From NCBI GenBank assembly GCA_003956705.1, contig QZCP01000194.1, positions 1 to 64,000 on the forward strand: DNA of 64,000 nt, given 5' to 3'. Position numbers and translations under genes: made by a program. Source of the stretch: Brevipalpus yothersi. Lineage: Eukaryota; Arthropoda; Arachnida; Trombidiformes; Tenuipalpidae. Under the pieces are notes generated by a model, which saw nothing but the letters and a program-made list of their open reading frames with translations, was not told the DNA's origin and did not search any database. Positions 47,490-60,167 of this stretch are shown here, in pieces. Position 1 is the stretch's first letter. The number at the start of each line of letters is the position of its first letter.

Positions 47490-48644
47490 CACTGAATGTT
47501 CAGTCCTTGATGCTGATTCGAGGCAGAAAATCCAGCATACTTCAACATTTCCGATCAAACTGGTGAACTCTCACACATTGATTTGATGCAGAAGAGGCAT
47601 TTGTTGATTCTTCACTTGTCCATCTTATCTTGTCGTTTTTGAGCATTGTCGATGCCTACAATGTTTAAAATAGTATTTAATCCTATTACAACTACTTTTC
47701 TCTCTCTTCCTGGAATCAAACTCGGTGCTTAAAGTTTATTCTGAATGACAGTGATCAAACACTGTCTCTATGGTCCCAAATCTCCAAAGAATCTCAGTGA
47801 AAAAATCAAAATTTGATTTATGATTTCATTTGAAATCTCAAAACTAGTCCTTTTCGGAGGCAAACCTCAGTCTTTCGAACGATTAAAGGTCGTAAAATTT
47901 GTGTAACTCTGAAGGTAATATCAGTTAAATGATGGAACTGATTTTCTGATGTATTATTGTAAGAATCCTCAGGTCACTGTCATCATTCCCATCCGACCTT
48001 TCTCCAAATAAAATTCGCTTCCTCAAATAAATTCTCTTGAGTCCTCTCACAAAAACTCATCATCATGGTCTCGCAAGCGATCATCAGCCTATCGAAGAAA
48101 CGCGTGAATCTCAAATCACTCTTGTCAACAAGATCTTGACTCATTTTTTTTCCAGCATTCCGATGATTCATTCCTTCAGACTACATCCCTCTACTCAAGA
48201 GTTCGATTATGAATTTTGTCACAATTATCAACGGTTGAATATTTCACACTCAGCTGATTGCTGAGTTCACTCTCGATTTCATTCGAGTACCACTTCGTAC
48301 TGAGCCGAAATGACATCCAATAGGCGTGGAAAAAGTGGCACAAGAAAGAAAGAAAGAAAGAGAGAGATGATAGAAGGAGAGAGAATGAGAGAATGTGCCC
48401 GAGCGTTAAAAAGAGAGAGAGAGAGAAAGTGAGTGAGAGAAAGAGAGAGTCCCGTTAGCGATTAGAACTTTCGTCAGAAAATTTTCTACTATTTCAAGCA
48501 AATCATTTTGCTTCGAGAAAGTTTTAGTAGCAAAAGTTTCTCCGGAACCTAACATCTCATACAAAGTAACTGTAAAGTTTCAGTGAGATTATAGTTCGCT
48601 TTGCAAAGCGGTGATCCAAAGATTGTTTATTACGACCAGTTCCA
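47490..48644. other. Intergenic, TNK2 to Cys-rich gene
   Basis: The stretch holds the TNK2 3' region and a purine-rich, GA-rich stretch at about 48340-48450. No gene is supported. Confidence 0.6.
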
Positions 48645-51078
48645 ATGGGATTCATTCAATTTTCGATTTTCTTTCTTTTTCTCTGTAAGTATTTTCATCA
48701 CTGTGATCTTCATTATTTTTCCAGTCAATGCATTCTTCCCATGAAAGCGGCTTAAATTACAACTCACTTATATGTTCACTTCAATTTTTCAATCAGTTGT
48801 TGGACAAGGAATATGTCAAACATGTCATCTACGAGAGCTGGACCTCTGTGCTGCAACTCTACTAGTTTTCACACAAAATCCATCAGGTAAGAGATTTTTC
48901 TACCCTCTTATGATAATCCAACCACAATCCCAATAGTGATGAGGTGCTAATTTTTCACATAGTCATTTACACCAGCTCAATCAATGCTAACTTATACATA
49001 TATACACTCAAAAACATGAGCTTGAGACGATAACCCAGTAAAAACCGGTATAAAATACAACTTACTTCACTTCCAGTCGCTTTCTTACTTTTTTTTCGGG
49101 TCAATCATACTCGGAAGTCCATCATCCAAGTCCCCAATGTGTCCCAAGTCGTTCCGGTAGTGAAAGTTGTATGTGTGTGTGTATACGATGATGAAGATGA
49201 TGAAGTCTGTCCACAAGGCGGGTTTCATTGAGCGACAAGTGTGACAGTGATGCTGATTATCTTCCGATTTATTCATCTTTTGATCATTCACCTTTTCATT
49301 TTCATGATATTAATCGCCCAAAGCGACCCATCTTCTCGTCCCACAGTTTAGCTAACTAAATATAAGTTGATAATCTTTAAAAATTATCTTCTCTCTTTCT
49401 CTCTTTCTGACATCGTATTGAATAATCGAGGAGGAGAGAAAAATTTTAGTATTAGTTGTGCAATATGTAACTTGCTTTCGGGAAAGAGAGAGAGAGAGAG
49501 AGAGAGAGGGAAGCTTGATCTGATATATTGACAAAATTAACTTTCTCGCTGATTAAACTTGCTTGAATTTTGCTTGAATATTGGGGCAATAAGTGAGAAA
49601 GAGAGAGGTTGATTGTTTTCTCCCCACTTCAAAGTGATCCACTTTCACTTTTTTACTTTCGCCAACCAATTTAATTTGACACTGTCGTTCTTGTTCACTA
49701 AGCGGCTGATTGTGATTACCTGTTTGAAGTGAAAAGATTCCATTATCTGTACTCAATTTTCATATGAAAAATTATAAATGATCAGTATAAAATTCATATT
49801 TCCTCAGCATTGTGCGAAGATTTGAGGATTGCTAATTGAACGAGCCTTTGCTCTATGAAGGAGTTAAAGTAGGGTTATTATAACTGTTTTTTGATCACCT
49901 TGATTCTTTACAGCTGTGTAATTTAGGATGAAACAGTAAGTTCTAACTAATAAGATATGATTCTAAATGGGCAGTGGTTAATATCTAATTTGATTCGACA
50001 AATCGAGTAGGGTTCGTTTCTCGCCCTTAAGAGTAGCAATCATGATCACAAGTTTTAATCAAGCTCTCAAAGAAAATGGTAGAAAAAAATGAAAACTATC
50101 ATCAAATCAACTTAATCATGTACCCTGATATTGAATGATGGAAGCATCTTAAACAAAAATTCGGAGCAAAGTTCACACTCACATAAAATTTTAACAGGTG
50201 AACTTCAATCACTAATATGCGACAAAAAAATTGATCACAACAATTGGAACCTCATTCTTCCCAATTTCACATGATTATGATTATATGTCTCACCAATTCA
50301 AGTCCAAACACATGTACTCAATAATTTTCACTCCAAAAAATTCATCATAATAAGCTCACACTTTTTTCATTCCTTCTACGAAAATGGTGAAAATTATTAC
50401 ATCTATCGGTTATAACCTACACACTGATGATAATTGTTTCGTCATTAAATTGATTGAATACATATTAATTCTCTCTCTCTTTTTCCCTTCTCACTTCACC
50501 AAAAAAAAAATTTAGGACTTGCAACCACCGACAATGAATTGAACAAACAGTGTGGCTATTTACGTGAAGCTGATTCATGTCTACGAAACTTCACTCGAAA
50601 GTGTACCACACCATTACAACGTGAACTTATCGGCTTTGGTACGGAAGGTAGTGCAAGATTGTTGACCGAATACTGTACACCAAGTACACAATTGAGACAA
50701 AGTTATTTGAAACATGCACCATGCTTAAATCAAGCTCAACGAGGCCAAAAAGCATGTGTTAAAGATTTACAAGCAGCACTTGAAATAGTGACATCAGTTG
50801 AATGGGACAAACGAATACCGGCTGGATGTTGTGCGTATCGTCGATTCCAAGGATGTACCGAAAATTTGGTTGAAACAAAATGTGGTAAAGAAGCTGTTGA
50901 ATTTATGCACATTCTATTGAGAATGGCTTTATCTCGACTGCCTGATATTGTCTGTCAAGGGTATGGTAACCATAATTCGGAATGTAAAGCACTACTTCCG
51001 GCACCAGGAACTCCACCGAAAGGTGCACGAAGTGGAAGTGTCCTGTCAAGACTGTTTTCAGCTTACACTGGGCTATGA
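48645..51078 (+). CDS. Secreted cysteine-rich protein, apparently conserved
   Basis: Three exons (48645-48684, 48797-48886, 50516-51078) give about 230 residues. Exon 1 plus the start of exon 2 form a signal peptide (MGFIQFSIFFLFLFVGQG). The mature protein begins CQTCHLRELDLC and carries about 16 cysteines, including a CC pair (GCCAYRRFQGC), with long amphipathic helices between them. The tail is RSGSVLSRLFSAYTGL. The regular cysteine spacing and unusually low-complexity-free sequence suggest a conserved extracellular protein. From memory it resembles an uncharacterised family found in other arthropods. I cannot name the family or a function. The second intron is 1629 bases, long for this window. 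Confidence 0.82.
49484..49508. repeat. Short (AG)n tract in an intron
   Basis: A 25-base AG tract inside the second intron of the cysteine-rich protein gene. Confidence 0.9.
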
Positions 51079-52155
51079 TGATGATGATCTCCATGTAAAA
51101 CTTTCACCGAGCTTCAATTAATTAATATACGTTAATTTACCTTAATTCACGTTATTCATGATTGTGTCTGTGTGTACTCAATCTTTTTTTTCGCTGATTG
51201 TACACACGTGTTCGTTGTTGTACAACATTCATCAAAATTGTTCCATCAATCTAATCATGTTTTCAATTTGATTTTTCATCCATTTGGATCTGTCCTTCTA
51301 GCGTTATAGATTCATAAATTACCAAATTAATCGAATTAACAATAGTACTTTGAACAAAAGAGAGTTGAATATATGGAATCGGAAGAATAATGTTATCTGG
51401 TATGTTTTTCTATTTGAGCTGATAGGATAAGTAATAATAATATGAAAAGCTGATGTCTTACCATTGATTATCAGAATATTCTGATGCTCAATCAGTTCAG
51501 CAGAGATTGATTGAAGCTAGCTCAGCTGAAGAGGAAGTAGGAAATTCTCTCATCCACATTGAAATTATCAGTAATTCAGTTGTTGTTGAATTTCACAAAA
51601 CATTGAATATATTTTTTTCTACCTACTAATTCTCAACATAAAAGTCCTCATGATGTGCTATATTATTCACAATTGAGATGTTTTGGAATGAAGATTGGAG
51701 CAAGTGAAAATAAGTTCTCATAAACAGGAGGTTAGTTCTGGTAAGTCATTCGAATATGATTCTAAAGATATGGCTGCTGAACCTTATTCGTTAAACCGAA
51801 ACATCAGATGAGTTCTGCCAGCTACTAAATCAGACTTTGTCATGTGACTATGACAAACTTTTGAACTTACATTTGGTAAGACGATTCTCTCCAAAATGGA
51901 TGAATTATGTCTCGTAAGAAGATTCAGTCATATTTTCGATGAATTTCCTCGACCTGGCAAATAGCAATAAGTTTTAAAAATTAAAAATTTATTTATCACT
52001 CTCAACGAGAGTTTTCTGAAACCAAGGCAATTTTATAGTATATGCACCTGTTTTCTCAAAGCATGAGGTGTATCACCATAATATGAAAAAGGTGATTCAA
52101 ATCAAAGCTCACTTCGACAGGATTATTGAAGTTTGCTTAACTAGTCCTTAGTGGA
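51079..52155. other. Intergenic, Cys-rich gene to ABCC transporter
   Basis: AT-rich noncoding DNA. I see no coding frame or structural element. Confidence 0.6.
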
Positions 52156-55100
52156 ATGGGTGAAAAAATTTACCTGAAATATTTCTGTGCCAATGATCCA
52201 CTCTGGGTAAGTTAATTTTTCAAAAGTTTAATCCTATTTCCCTTCTCGAATTTTACGCTGAAATTTTCAGATTTACATTTTTTATTGATTGATGAACACT
52301 CGAGCAGCCCACTCAATATCTACCAGTTTCGGGAAAGAATTTTCTAGACATAGTTTAAAATGAAATTTTTGATTCATTAGGATCATGAACTAACGATAAA
52401 GGCCGATGTTCCTAAGTTAACTCGATGTTTCCATCAAACTGTGCTTGTCTGGATACCAACTTCGTTTTTATGGATTTTCACTATCTTTCAAATAATAATT
52501 TTAGCCAAGCCAACCAAAAAAATCATTCCGTATGGCTATTTGAATGCTCTCCGCTTGATTTTGAGTTTTGAATGTGCCATTGTCAATCTAACGAATTTCT
52601 TCTATCAAATTCATCAAAATTTTTATGAAATATCAAGCCCAACAAGAGCAGATCTCATAGCACCCCTACTCAAAGCAATTTCATCGGTAAGTTTGATTCA
52701 TCAACTCTAAATTGGTCTCAATATGGTTTAGTGGTAATCTTGATCAACAGATTTTTTTTTATTATGAGTTATTTGTTCTCCTTCCCAGTTCTTGGTGACT
52801 TTTCTGTTTCACATTCATCGTAAGAGAGGAATTCACACAAGTGCTCTAGTGTGGTTATATTTGTTCTTGGAATTTTTCTGCTCAATACCAGAATTTTATC
52901 AAATTTTCATCGATGAATACTATTCAATCCCGAAGAGAGTCTTTGTGTCCACAAATTTGATACTCATCTCATCGCTACTTATACTGTCTTCATTTGCTGA
53001 TGGACCGGTATATAAGCTTGGAGAATTAACGAAAAGTCTATCACCGAATCAATCTGAAACGCTTCCATTGCCTGAAATGAATGCATCGTTCTTGAGTAGA
53101 ATAACGCTATGGTGGTATACTCAGATAGCAGTTGAAGGATGGAAAAAAGTTTATACCTATCAACACTGTTGGGGCCTACCAAAGAATTTAACTGCATGGT
53201 ACCTTTTCAGGAAATATGCTTCATGCTTAGATAAACAGTCTGGAAAAGATCAAAATTCCTATAAGTACAAACGGCTACCAGTTGATGAACATGATGAGAA
53301 AAAAAATTGTACTCCAAAGAAGATTAACATTGCACATATCACAACCAGAATATATTTTTGGCAGTTTTTAACTTCTTCGTTTTGCAAATTGGCATATGAG
53401 ACAATCCAATTCTTTATCCCAATGCTATTGAAGTGAGTGAATTTCTTTTTGATAACTTAATTCGTCAACCAAATCTCATCTCCAATTTTCATGATCGAAA
53501 GATACTAATATTTCAACCATATAATGATTTACCCACAGATTTTTCATTCAATTCATCGAAAATGGTGATGAGCAACCTTTGTGGCATGGATTAGTGATTT
53601 CATTTGCCATGTTTGCGATTTCAACTCTGAAAACTCTTCTTGAAAACTGGCATTGGTATCTTACCGCCATTATTGGAGAAAAATTTATCGGATTATCAAC
53701 TGCTGCTATTTATAGTAAATCTCTGAATCTCAGTGGTAAAGCTAGAAAGCATATGACAACCGGTACAATCGTTAATCTTATGGCTGTGGACACAAAGCGA
53801 ATTCGAGATTTGATTCCAAACCTTAACACTGCGTGGTCCAGTCCAATGACAATTTTGATCTCCATCTACTTTCTTTACCAAGAGCTTGGTTACTCAGCTC
53901 TCATTGGATTTACCGTTATGTTGCTAGTTATTCCAGTCAATGCTATTGTGGCATCTTATAGCAAGAAGATGCATGCACAATTGATGGGAAGGAAAGATGA
54001 ACGCATAAAACTTATAAATGAAATTATCAACGGGATTAGAATCATCAAGTATTATGCATGGGAAGGATCATTCATGGAAAAAATTGGACATTTACGAGAA
54101 AAAGAGCTCCAAAATCTTAGGAATATACTGTATTTAAATACAGGAAGCAGGTAGGTACATCTTGTAGAGGTAAAACAGAGTTTAATGCCCGATTACTATC
54201 AGAAAAAAGACGAGAACAATAAATGAAAATCTTTTTGCAATATTTCATGGTTGCAAAAGTAAAGTAAAGCTTCCTCGGGTAACTAGGAAAATAATCCAAT
54301 TTAAATTTTATTCCTCAGGCTTGTATCAACATGTGCACCTGTGGTCATTTCACTGATGACTTTCAGCTTTTTTGTCATAATTCAAGGAGAAACATTAACA
54401 GCTCAAAAAGCTTTTGTCTCATTAGCACTGTTCAATATTCTTAGATCACCATTACTCTCTATTCCAAGATTTATTTCATTTTTCATAACGGTCTGTATTG
54501 AGAACTAAAACAAAATTGGAAAATTTTTGAGGTGGCACAAAAAATAGTCTGCTAACTTCTCAATATTTGTATTTTATAGGCATTGGTGTCAATCGAGCGG
54601 ATTAATTCGTTTTTGAATCAAGACGATTTAGAGCAATACATACGATTCCAAGATGATATTGACGATGCGGTCATTGTTGAAGGTGGTTATTTCAAATGGG
54701 AATCTCACCATGATGGCTCAGATAGGAAGCAGCTGAAAAATCCTGAATCAAGTGCAACTCTTTCTGAGAAGAAATCAGAAAAGAGTGAATTTCATTTAGA
54801 AAACATAAACTTGACGATATCAAGGGGCTCATTCGTTGCCATTGTAGGCTCAGTTGGAAGTGGTAAAAGTTCCTTACTCAGTGCTTTATTAGGCGAAATG
54901 GAATGTGTCAAGGGTCATGTGAAAGTGAGCTCAACTCACAATGACACTGCCTATGTTGCTCAACAAGCCTGGATCCAAAATACAACTCTTAAGAACAACG
55001 TTCTATTTGGGTCATCTTACAATAGTGCTAAATATGAGCGAGTTATTCGTGCTTGTGCTTTGGGCCTAGACATCTCATACCTTCCAGGCGGTGATGAAAC

Positions 55101-57456
55101 TGAGATCGGAGAAAAGGGTATCAATCTATCTGGAGGCCAAAAACAACGGGTTAGTCTAGCACGAGCATGCTACAGTGATGCAGATGTGTATTATTTAGAC
55201 GATCCTTTGAGTGCAGTAGATGCACATGTAGCGAAGCATCTTTTCGACAATGTTTTGAGTTCTAAGACAGGAATTCTACGAGACAAGACACGAATTCTGG
55301 TTACCAATAGATTGGATCTGTTGCCTCTTGTTGACAATATTGTGGTTCTAGACAATGGTCGAATCAGTGAAATAGGAAGTTATGATGAGCTCAAAAGTTC
55401 TGGGAACGAATTCTCAAAATTGATGGAGCATTTCAATGCGGTAGAGGAGATTTGTGAACAAAAAGAGACACAATCTCTTCCTATTGGGAATGCTGATCAT
55501 AAGAATGATAAGATAATTTCACGTTCAGATGAAGAATTGAGAAAATTAATTGGAATAGAAAAAACTGAAACTGGATCTGTTGGTTGGAATGTTTACACTG
55601 AATATTTGAAGAGAATTTCTTTTCTTTGCTTCTCAATTATGATCACTTGTCACGTCGCAGGGACTGCAATTTCAATGGGTTCAAACGCTTGGCTATCTGA
55701 ATGGTCTTCTTCTTCTGGTAGAAATCTCTCTCAAGAGAGAACTTTATTCTGCTTGAAAATCTATGCATTACTGGGAATACTTCAAGGTGAGTATTCTTAG
55801 GAGAAATTCTTCAGATTTAAAATCAAATAAATAACTTGGTGACTATCAGATACCTTTTCTTGAGGCAGGAATTTTTAGCAGCCTCGGATCCATCGCTCTG
55901 GTTCGAGGATTTCTAAGAGCCTCGATAAGTTTCCACAAAGATCTACTTTATCGAGTGCTACGTTCACCGATGTCTTTTTTTGATACCACACCATTGGGAA
56001 GGATAGTTAATCGGTTTTCGAAAGATGTTGATGCTGTCGACTCAGATACGGCAAGTAATTTTGGAGATTTCCTAAGCTATTTGCTGAATGTCATCAGCAC
56101 TCTCATCATAATATCGATCGAAACACCATGGTTTATCGTAGCAATCATTCCTATCAGTGTAATCTATAGCTTCATTCAACGAATTTACTTAACTTCTTCT
56201 CGTCAAATCAAAAGATTCAAATCAGTAGCTCGTTCACCACTGTTTTCTGATTTTGAGGAAACTCTGAGCGGAATATCCACTATACGAGCATTTAGGGTTC
56301 AGAATCGTTTGAAAGACTGTTTTTTCCAGAAAATCAATTCATTGCAAGGTTGGTCCTACTTACACCGTATGGGTAATAGATGGCTTGCAATTAATCTGGA
56401 ATTCTGTGGCAATATGATTGTGCTTGCGTCCAGTGTTTTCGCTACTTTGGCTAGACAATCATTATCAGGAGGAAATGTTGGACTTTCGATTTCATATGCT
56501 ACTAGTGTTAATATAGCCCTTAATTATCTTGTTCGAACATTCTCCATGCTGGAAATAAATATCATATCAGTGGAAAGAATACTAGAATACTGTAAGCTCC
56601 CAAGTGAAGCAGATTGGTTTGTCGGCAACGTGATACCAGAACCTGAGTGGCCTGATCACGGCCATATAGTGTTCGAAGATTATGCGACAAGATATCGACC
56701 AGGTCTGGATTTAGTAATCCATGATTTGAGTGTTGAAATAAAGCCACAGGAGAAGATTGGTATTGTGGGAAGAACTGGTGCTGGAAAATCTACAATAACT
56801 CAATCGCTCTTTCGACTCATCGAGCCTGTAACGGGAAAAATTCTCATAGACAATCATGACATCACTGATATTCCACTAAACCATCTTCGCTCTAGACTTG
56901 CAATCATACCTCAAGATCCAGTGCTATTTTCTGGTAGTTTGCGATTCAATTTAGATCCCTTCGACAAGTACAGTGATGCTGAGATATGGAGCTCCTTAGC
57001 ACATGCACATCTTGGCAACTTTGTGGAATCCTTGGCCGACCAATTACAATATCAGATAGCTGAGAAAGGAAGTAATTTAAGCATAGGACAGAGACAAATG
57101 ATCTGTTTGGCAAGAGCATTGCTCAAGAAACCAAGAATTCTAGGTAAGTTTTCTGATAAGAATTTGACACATTCCTGACACATTTTTATTCCATTTCTTT
57201 CTTTGTAGTACTCGATGAAGCAACAGCTGCAATAGATTTGGAAACCGATGCTCTTATTCAAAAAACCATCAGACAAGAAATGGAAAATTGCACAGTTATA
57301 ACTATCGCTCATCGTTTGAATACAATTATGGACTCAGATCGTGTGATTGTACTTGACCATGGAAGTATAAAGGAATGTGATTCTCCTACAAGATTGATGG
57401 ATGATCCGCATACTGTCTTCTTCTCTTTAGCGAGAGAGGCAAACTTGGTGAGATGA
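52156..57456 (+). CDS. Full-length ABCC (MRP1-type) transporter
   Basis: This ATP-driven exporter should move glutathione or other conjugates or organic anions. Eight exons (52156-52206, 52381-52686, 52789-53432, 53539-54150, 54319-54490, 54580-55786, 55869-57143, 57209-57456) give about 1504 residues. The start exon encodes FCANDPLW, then TRCFHQTVLVWIP, closely matching the MRP1 N-terminus, so the extra TMD0 domain is present. NBD1 has GSVGSGKSS near residue 690, LSGGQKQRVSLARA and VYYLDDPLSAVDAH; its catalytic Glu is Asp, as is usual for MRPs. NBD2 has GRTGAGKST near 1298, LSIGQRQMICLARAL and VLDEATAAID. Both membrane domains are intact. Which ABCC subgroup it belongs to needs a tree. Confidence 0.95.
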
Positions 57457-58248
57457 ATTCGTTCTGTCAAAATCTTGACCGAGATTTTGTCTCAATCGAA
57501 CATAATTTCCTGAAGGAAACAAAACCTTAGCATCTACTTTAACTCTGGGAGAATATTCTCTAAATAAATATCAGGTAATAGAATATGCGAGTTAATTCCA
57601 GCTCGCTGTGAAGCGTGGAACAAATTACCTGGAGAGTATTTAACCTTATATCATTACTTTATTCATTTTCGTCGATTCACACTGAAAAGCGAATTAGGAA
57701 TCTAGAGAAAACTTTGATATGCATTTCTGAGAGCAAATTATACCCAGTTGATGCTTATTAATCTCATTAATTTTCAAAAAAGTAGAGAACTTCTCAGAAC
57801 AGCGCTGCTGTGATGATTTGAGGGAAGTGGATGCAATGTGGGGTTCATCAATCACCAAATTTCTAGTCATGAGATGCATTCCAGAAATGGCTCATTGAAA
57901 TTCATCTGAGTATTTTTCCTGAGGATTCAAAATCATACACTCACTCGTGAGAGCGATCCGTGAACATTGCTCATTTGGTCCATCGAATAGGGAGGATTCA
58001 GGAGAGAAACTTCAAGCAATCAGTCTTGCTGATTGATCATGCTAGATGAGTCCAGGTCATCTAGAAAAATATGCTCAATAGTCAACACCATAATCAAATA
58101 GATTTTGGAGGGAGGTAACAAGCTTGAATTGGCGCTCTCATAGAGAGCCTTTCAGTTTGAGTCCAGGAATTCAGGAGAAGGAAGGAAATTTCTAGCGACG
58201 GATGCTATCATGATGTATTCCTTACACTACCATATGATTTTTGTCTTT
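57457..58248. other. Convergent gap, ABCC and SOCS genes
   Basis: The 3' regions of two convergent genes. I see no further feature. Confidence 0.6.
57563..57568 (+). promoter_or_regulatory. Poly(A) signal, ABCC transporter
   Basis: AATAAA 107 bases after the transporter stop codon. Confidence 0.55.
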
Positions 58249-59291
58249 TCAACATTTGTCCTGGAACGATAACTTCTCAGAATAGTAGTAAGGAGTACAC
58301 AAATACTCTTTCAATTCACTTGGAAGTGGCAATCTATCGATGTAGTCACGACGTACATACTTTAAAATGATGAAACTGGAAAGAAATTGAAATGGATTAT
58401 TAAAATCTGATATGATGAGATGCCCTGAAATTTCCAAACGTTAGGAAAATTGTGAGTTTTTGAATAGAAGGATTACGAATGGAAAATCTGGATGAAGTGA
58501 TGATAAATTTGTTCATCTATCACCTCAAGAATTGATTGAAAAATTCTCACCGGCACATGTGCTGGAGTGACTGTATTTGCTTGAAACGTGATACAGGATG
58601 CAAAAGTTGAACACGCATAGGACCCATAACGGGTACTTGATGAAGAAAAAATAGATATCGTCCACTGCGTGAATGTTCCACTGAGTTGGCTATGAAATCA
58701 ACGATCGTATTGCTTTTGAACTTTTGTCGACACCCAAAACTGAAGTTACCTTGATCATGTTCTATTCGTACATGGCGAACAAAGCCTTCCAATTTGATGG
58801 TGAGACTAAAAAAATAATGTTCATCACTTGAATCTCGGACAATAAAGCTACCATCAGGTTCATTGGCTAATATTTCTTCAGCCAATTTACCAGGTATTGG
58901 ACCCCAATACCAGCCACAATCTTTAACTTTCTCAATGGACGCACAATAATTTCGATGTCGTTCCTCTTCGGTTATACTTTCACCATCATCTATGGGCACA
59001 TTTGACCCATCACCAAGATTGGTTCCACCATTTGTTTTATCTTGAGAGAAAAATTACCGAAAGATAATTAAGTATGTATCACATAACCATGAGATAAGCT
59101 CAAATAAGGCTTGAAAGATGCTGTCAAAAGCAACAATCAATCATAATTAACATTAACATTGCATACTTACTCCCATCAAATAGACGATCTTCTCTCACAC
59201 CTTTGGGTATCGGTGGTAGAGCTCGATTACTGAAAACTGATTGTGTGGTTTCGAAATTTTTTGGTAAATTTTGAGTACGCTCTTGTCCCAT
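58249..59291 (-). CDS. SOCS7-like: SOCS6/7-like suppressor of cytokine signalling
   Basis: SOCS proteins bind phosphotyrosine through SH2 and recruit Elongin B/C-Cullin5 ubiquitin ligase through the SOCS box. Three minus-strand exons (59291-59171, 59040-58551, 58375-58249) give about 245 residues. The SH2 domain begins at DCGWYWGPIP. It has SFIVRDSSDEHYFFSL, in which the Arg is the phosphotyrosine-binding residue, and ends at VQLLHPVSRFKQ. The SOCS box follows as SLQHMCRFIILKYVRRDYIDRLPLP and ELKEYLCTPYYY. The LQHMCR and LPLP elements match SOCS6/7. The N-terminus is only about 75 residues, far shorter than in vertebrate SOCS6/7. An acceptor-like CTACAG directly precedes the chosen ATG, so upstream exons, perhaps coding, may exist. 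Confidence 0.88.
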
Positions 59292-59640
59292 TCTGTAGTT
59301 GTCAATCAAATCTGATTATCTTGACCATAATATGCTGCATATCCACAATAGAGACTCTTCAAAACGGTGATTGTTGAAATTCATCGCATCATGATTCACA
59401 CATCACTAATCATCACCTCACACAGAAGAGAATCAGACAACAATTAAAATCTGAATTTAGTAATCAAGAAAAAAAGATTATGATGAAATCAAGAATATTG
59501 AAAATTATCAGCTCAAAATAAAATCAAAACATACGGTTAAGTCTATTTAGCCACACTTTTGGGATTCAGTACATATATCTGTAACACAAACACAGTTTTA
59601 CAGACGAGAGGCACAGAACTGGCGGAATATATGAACGGAG
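59292..59640. other. Gap between SOCS and FAR1-like genes
   Basis: The SOCS upstream region and the FAR1-like gene's 3' region overlap here. I see nothing else. Confidence 0.5.
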
Positions 59641-60167
59641 TCAATCTTCATCAATTCGAAGAGGACGATCATCATCACTTTCACTATCTGATTGATCATC
59701 AGAACTCTGTAACTGAACATTATTCATTTCAGCTCTCTTCTGGCACGTTATCATGTGACTTTTCAAATAATCTTTCCGATATGTTCGGTAGGCACAGCTT
59801 GATTGAACAGTACATACATGTTTGAAATTTTTTCGGGATGTTTTTTTGAGATGAGTTTTAACACTTTCCTGACGAATGAGAAAAGTTTCATAAGATTAAA
59901 AATATTGGAAACTTACCTTCCGCATCTGAATTTTGATTTTGATTGATACTTTCTACCACCAGCTTTACAGCATAGAGTGATTCGTCGATATTTTTGATCA
60001 TGATTTTGGCTTCGGGTAGTTGTTCTTATCCATAACTCAGTAGAGTTATACTTCTCAAAAGTAATTTTGAATCTTTCAAATTCATCATAGGAGGTGAAAA
60101 TTTGTCCCACATAGAATTCGAAGTCACCCACAGCTTCTTCGGTCTCAGATGATGATACAAAACTCAT
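59641..60167 (-). CDS. Small FAR1-like/zinc-binding nuclear protein
   Basis: I do not recognise an ortholog. Two minus-strand exons (60167-59917 and 59863-59641) join in frame to about 157 residues if the acceptor is the AAAG just inside the more obvious CAG; using the CAG shifts the frame. The N-terminal part (VGQIFTSYDEFERFKITFEKYN, then YRRITLCCKAGG) resembles FAR1-type or ZSWIM N-terminal domains related to transposase DNA-binding regions. The second exon adds a Cys/His cluster (HVCTVQSSCAY, then YLKSHMITC) that could bind zinc, and an acidic tail (SDDQSDSESDDDRP). It is probably a domesticated, transposon-derived DNA-binding protein. That is an inference. Confidence 0.6.

Noticed and set aside
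47983..48264. Overlapping frames on both strands after TNK2
   Set aside because: No homology recognised, and both strands are equally open, which fits chance.
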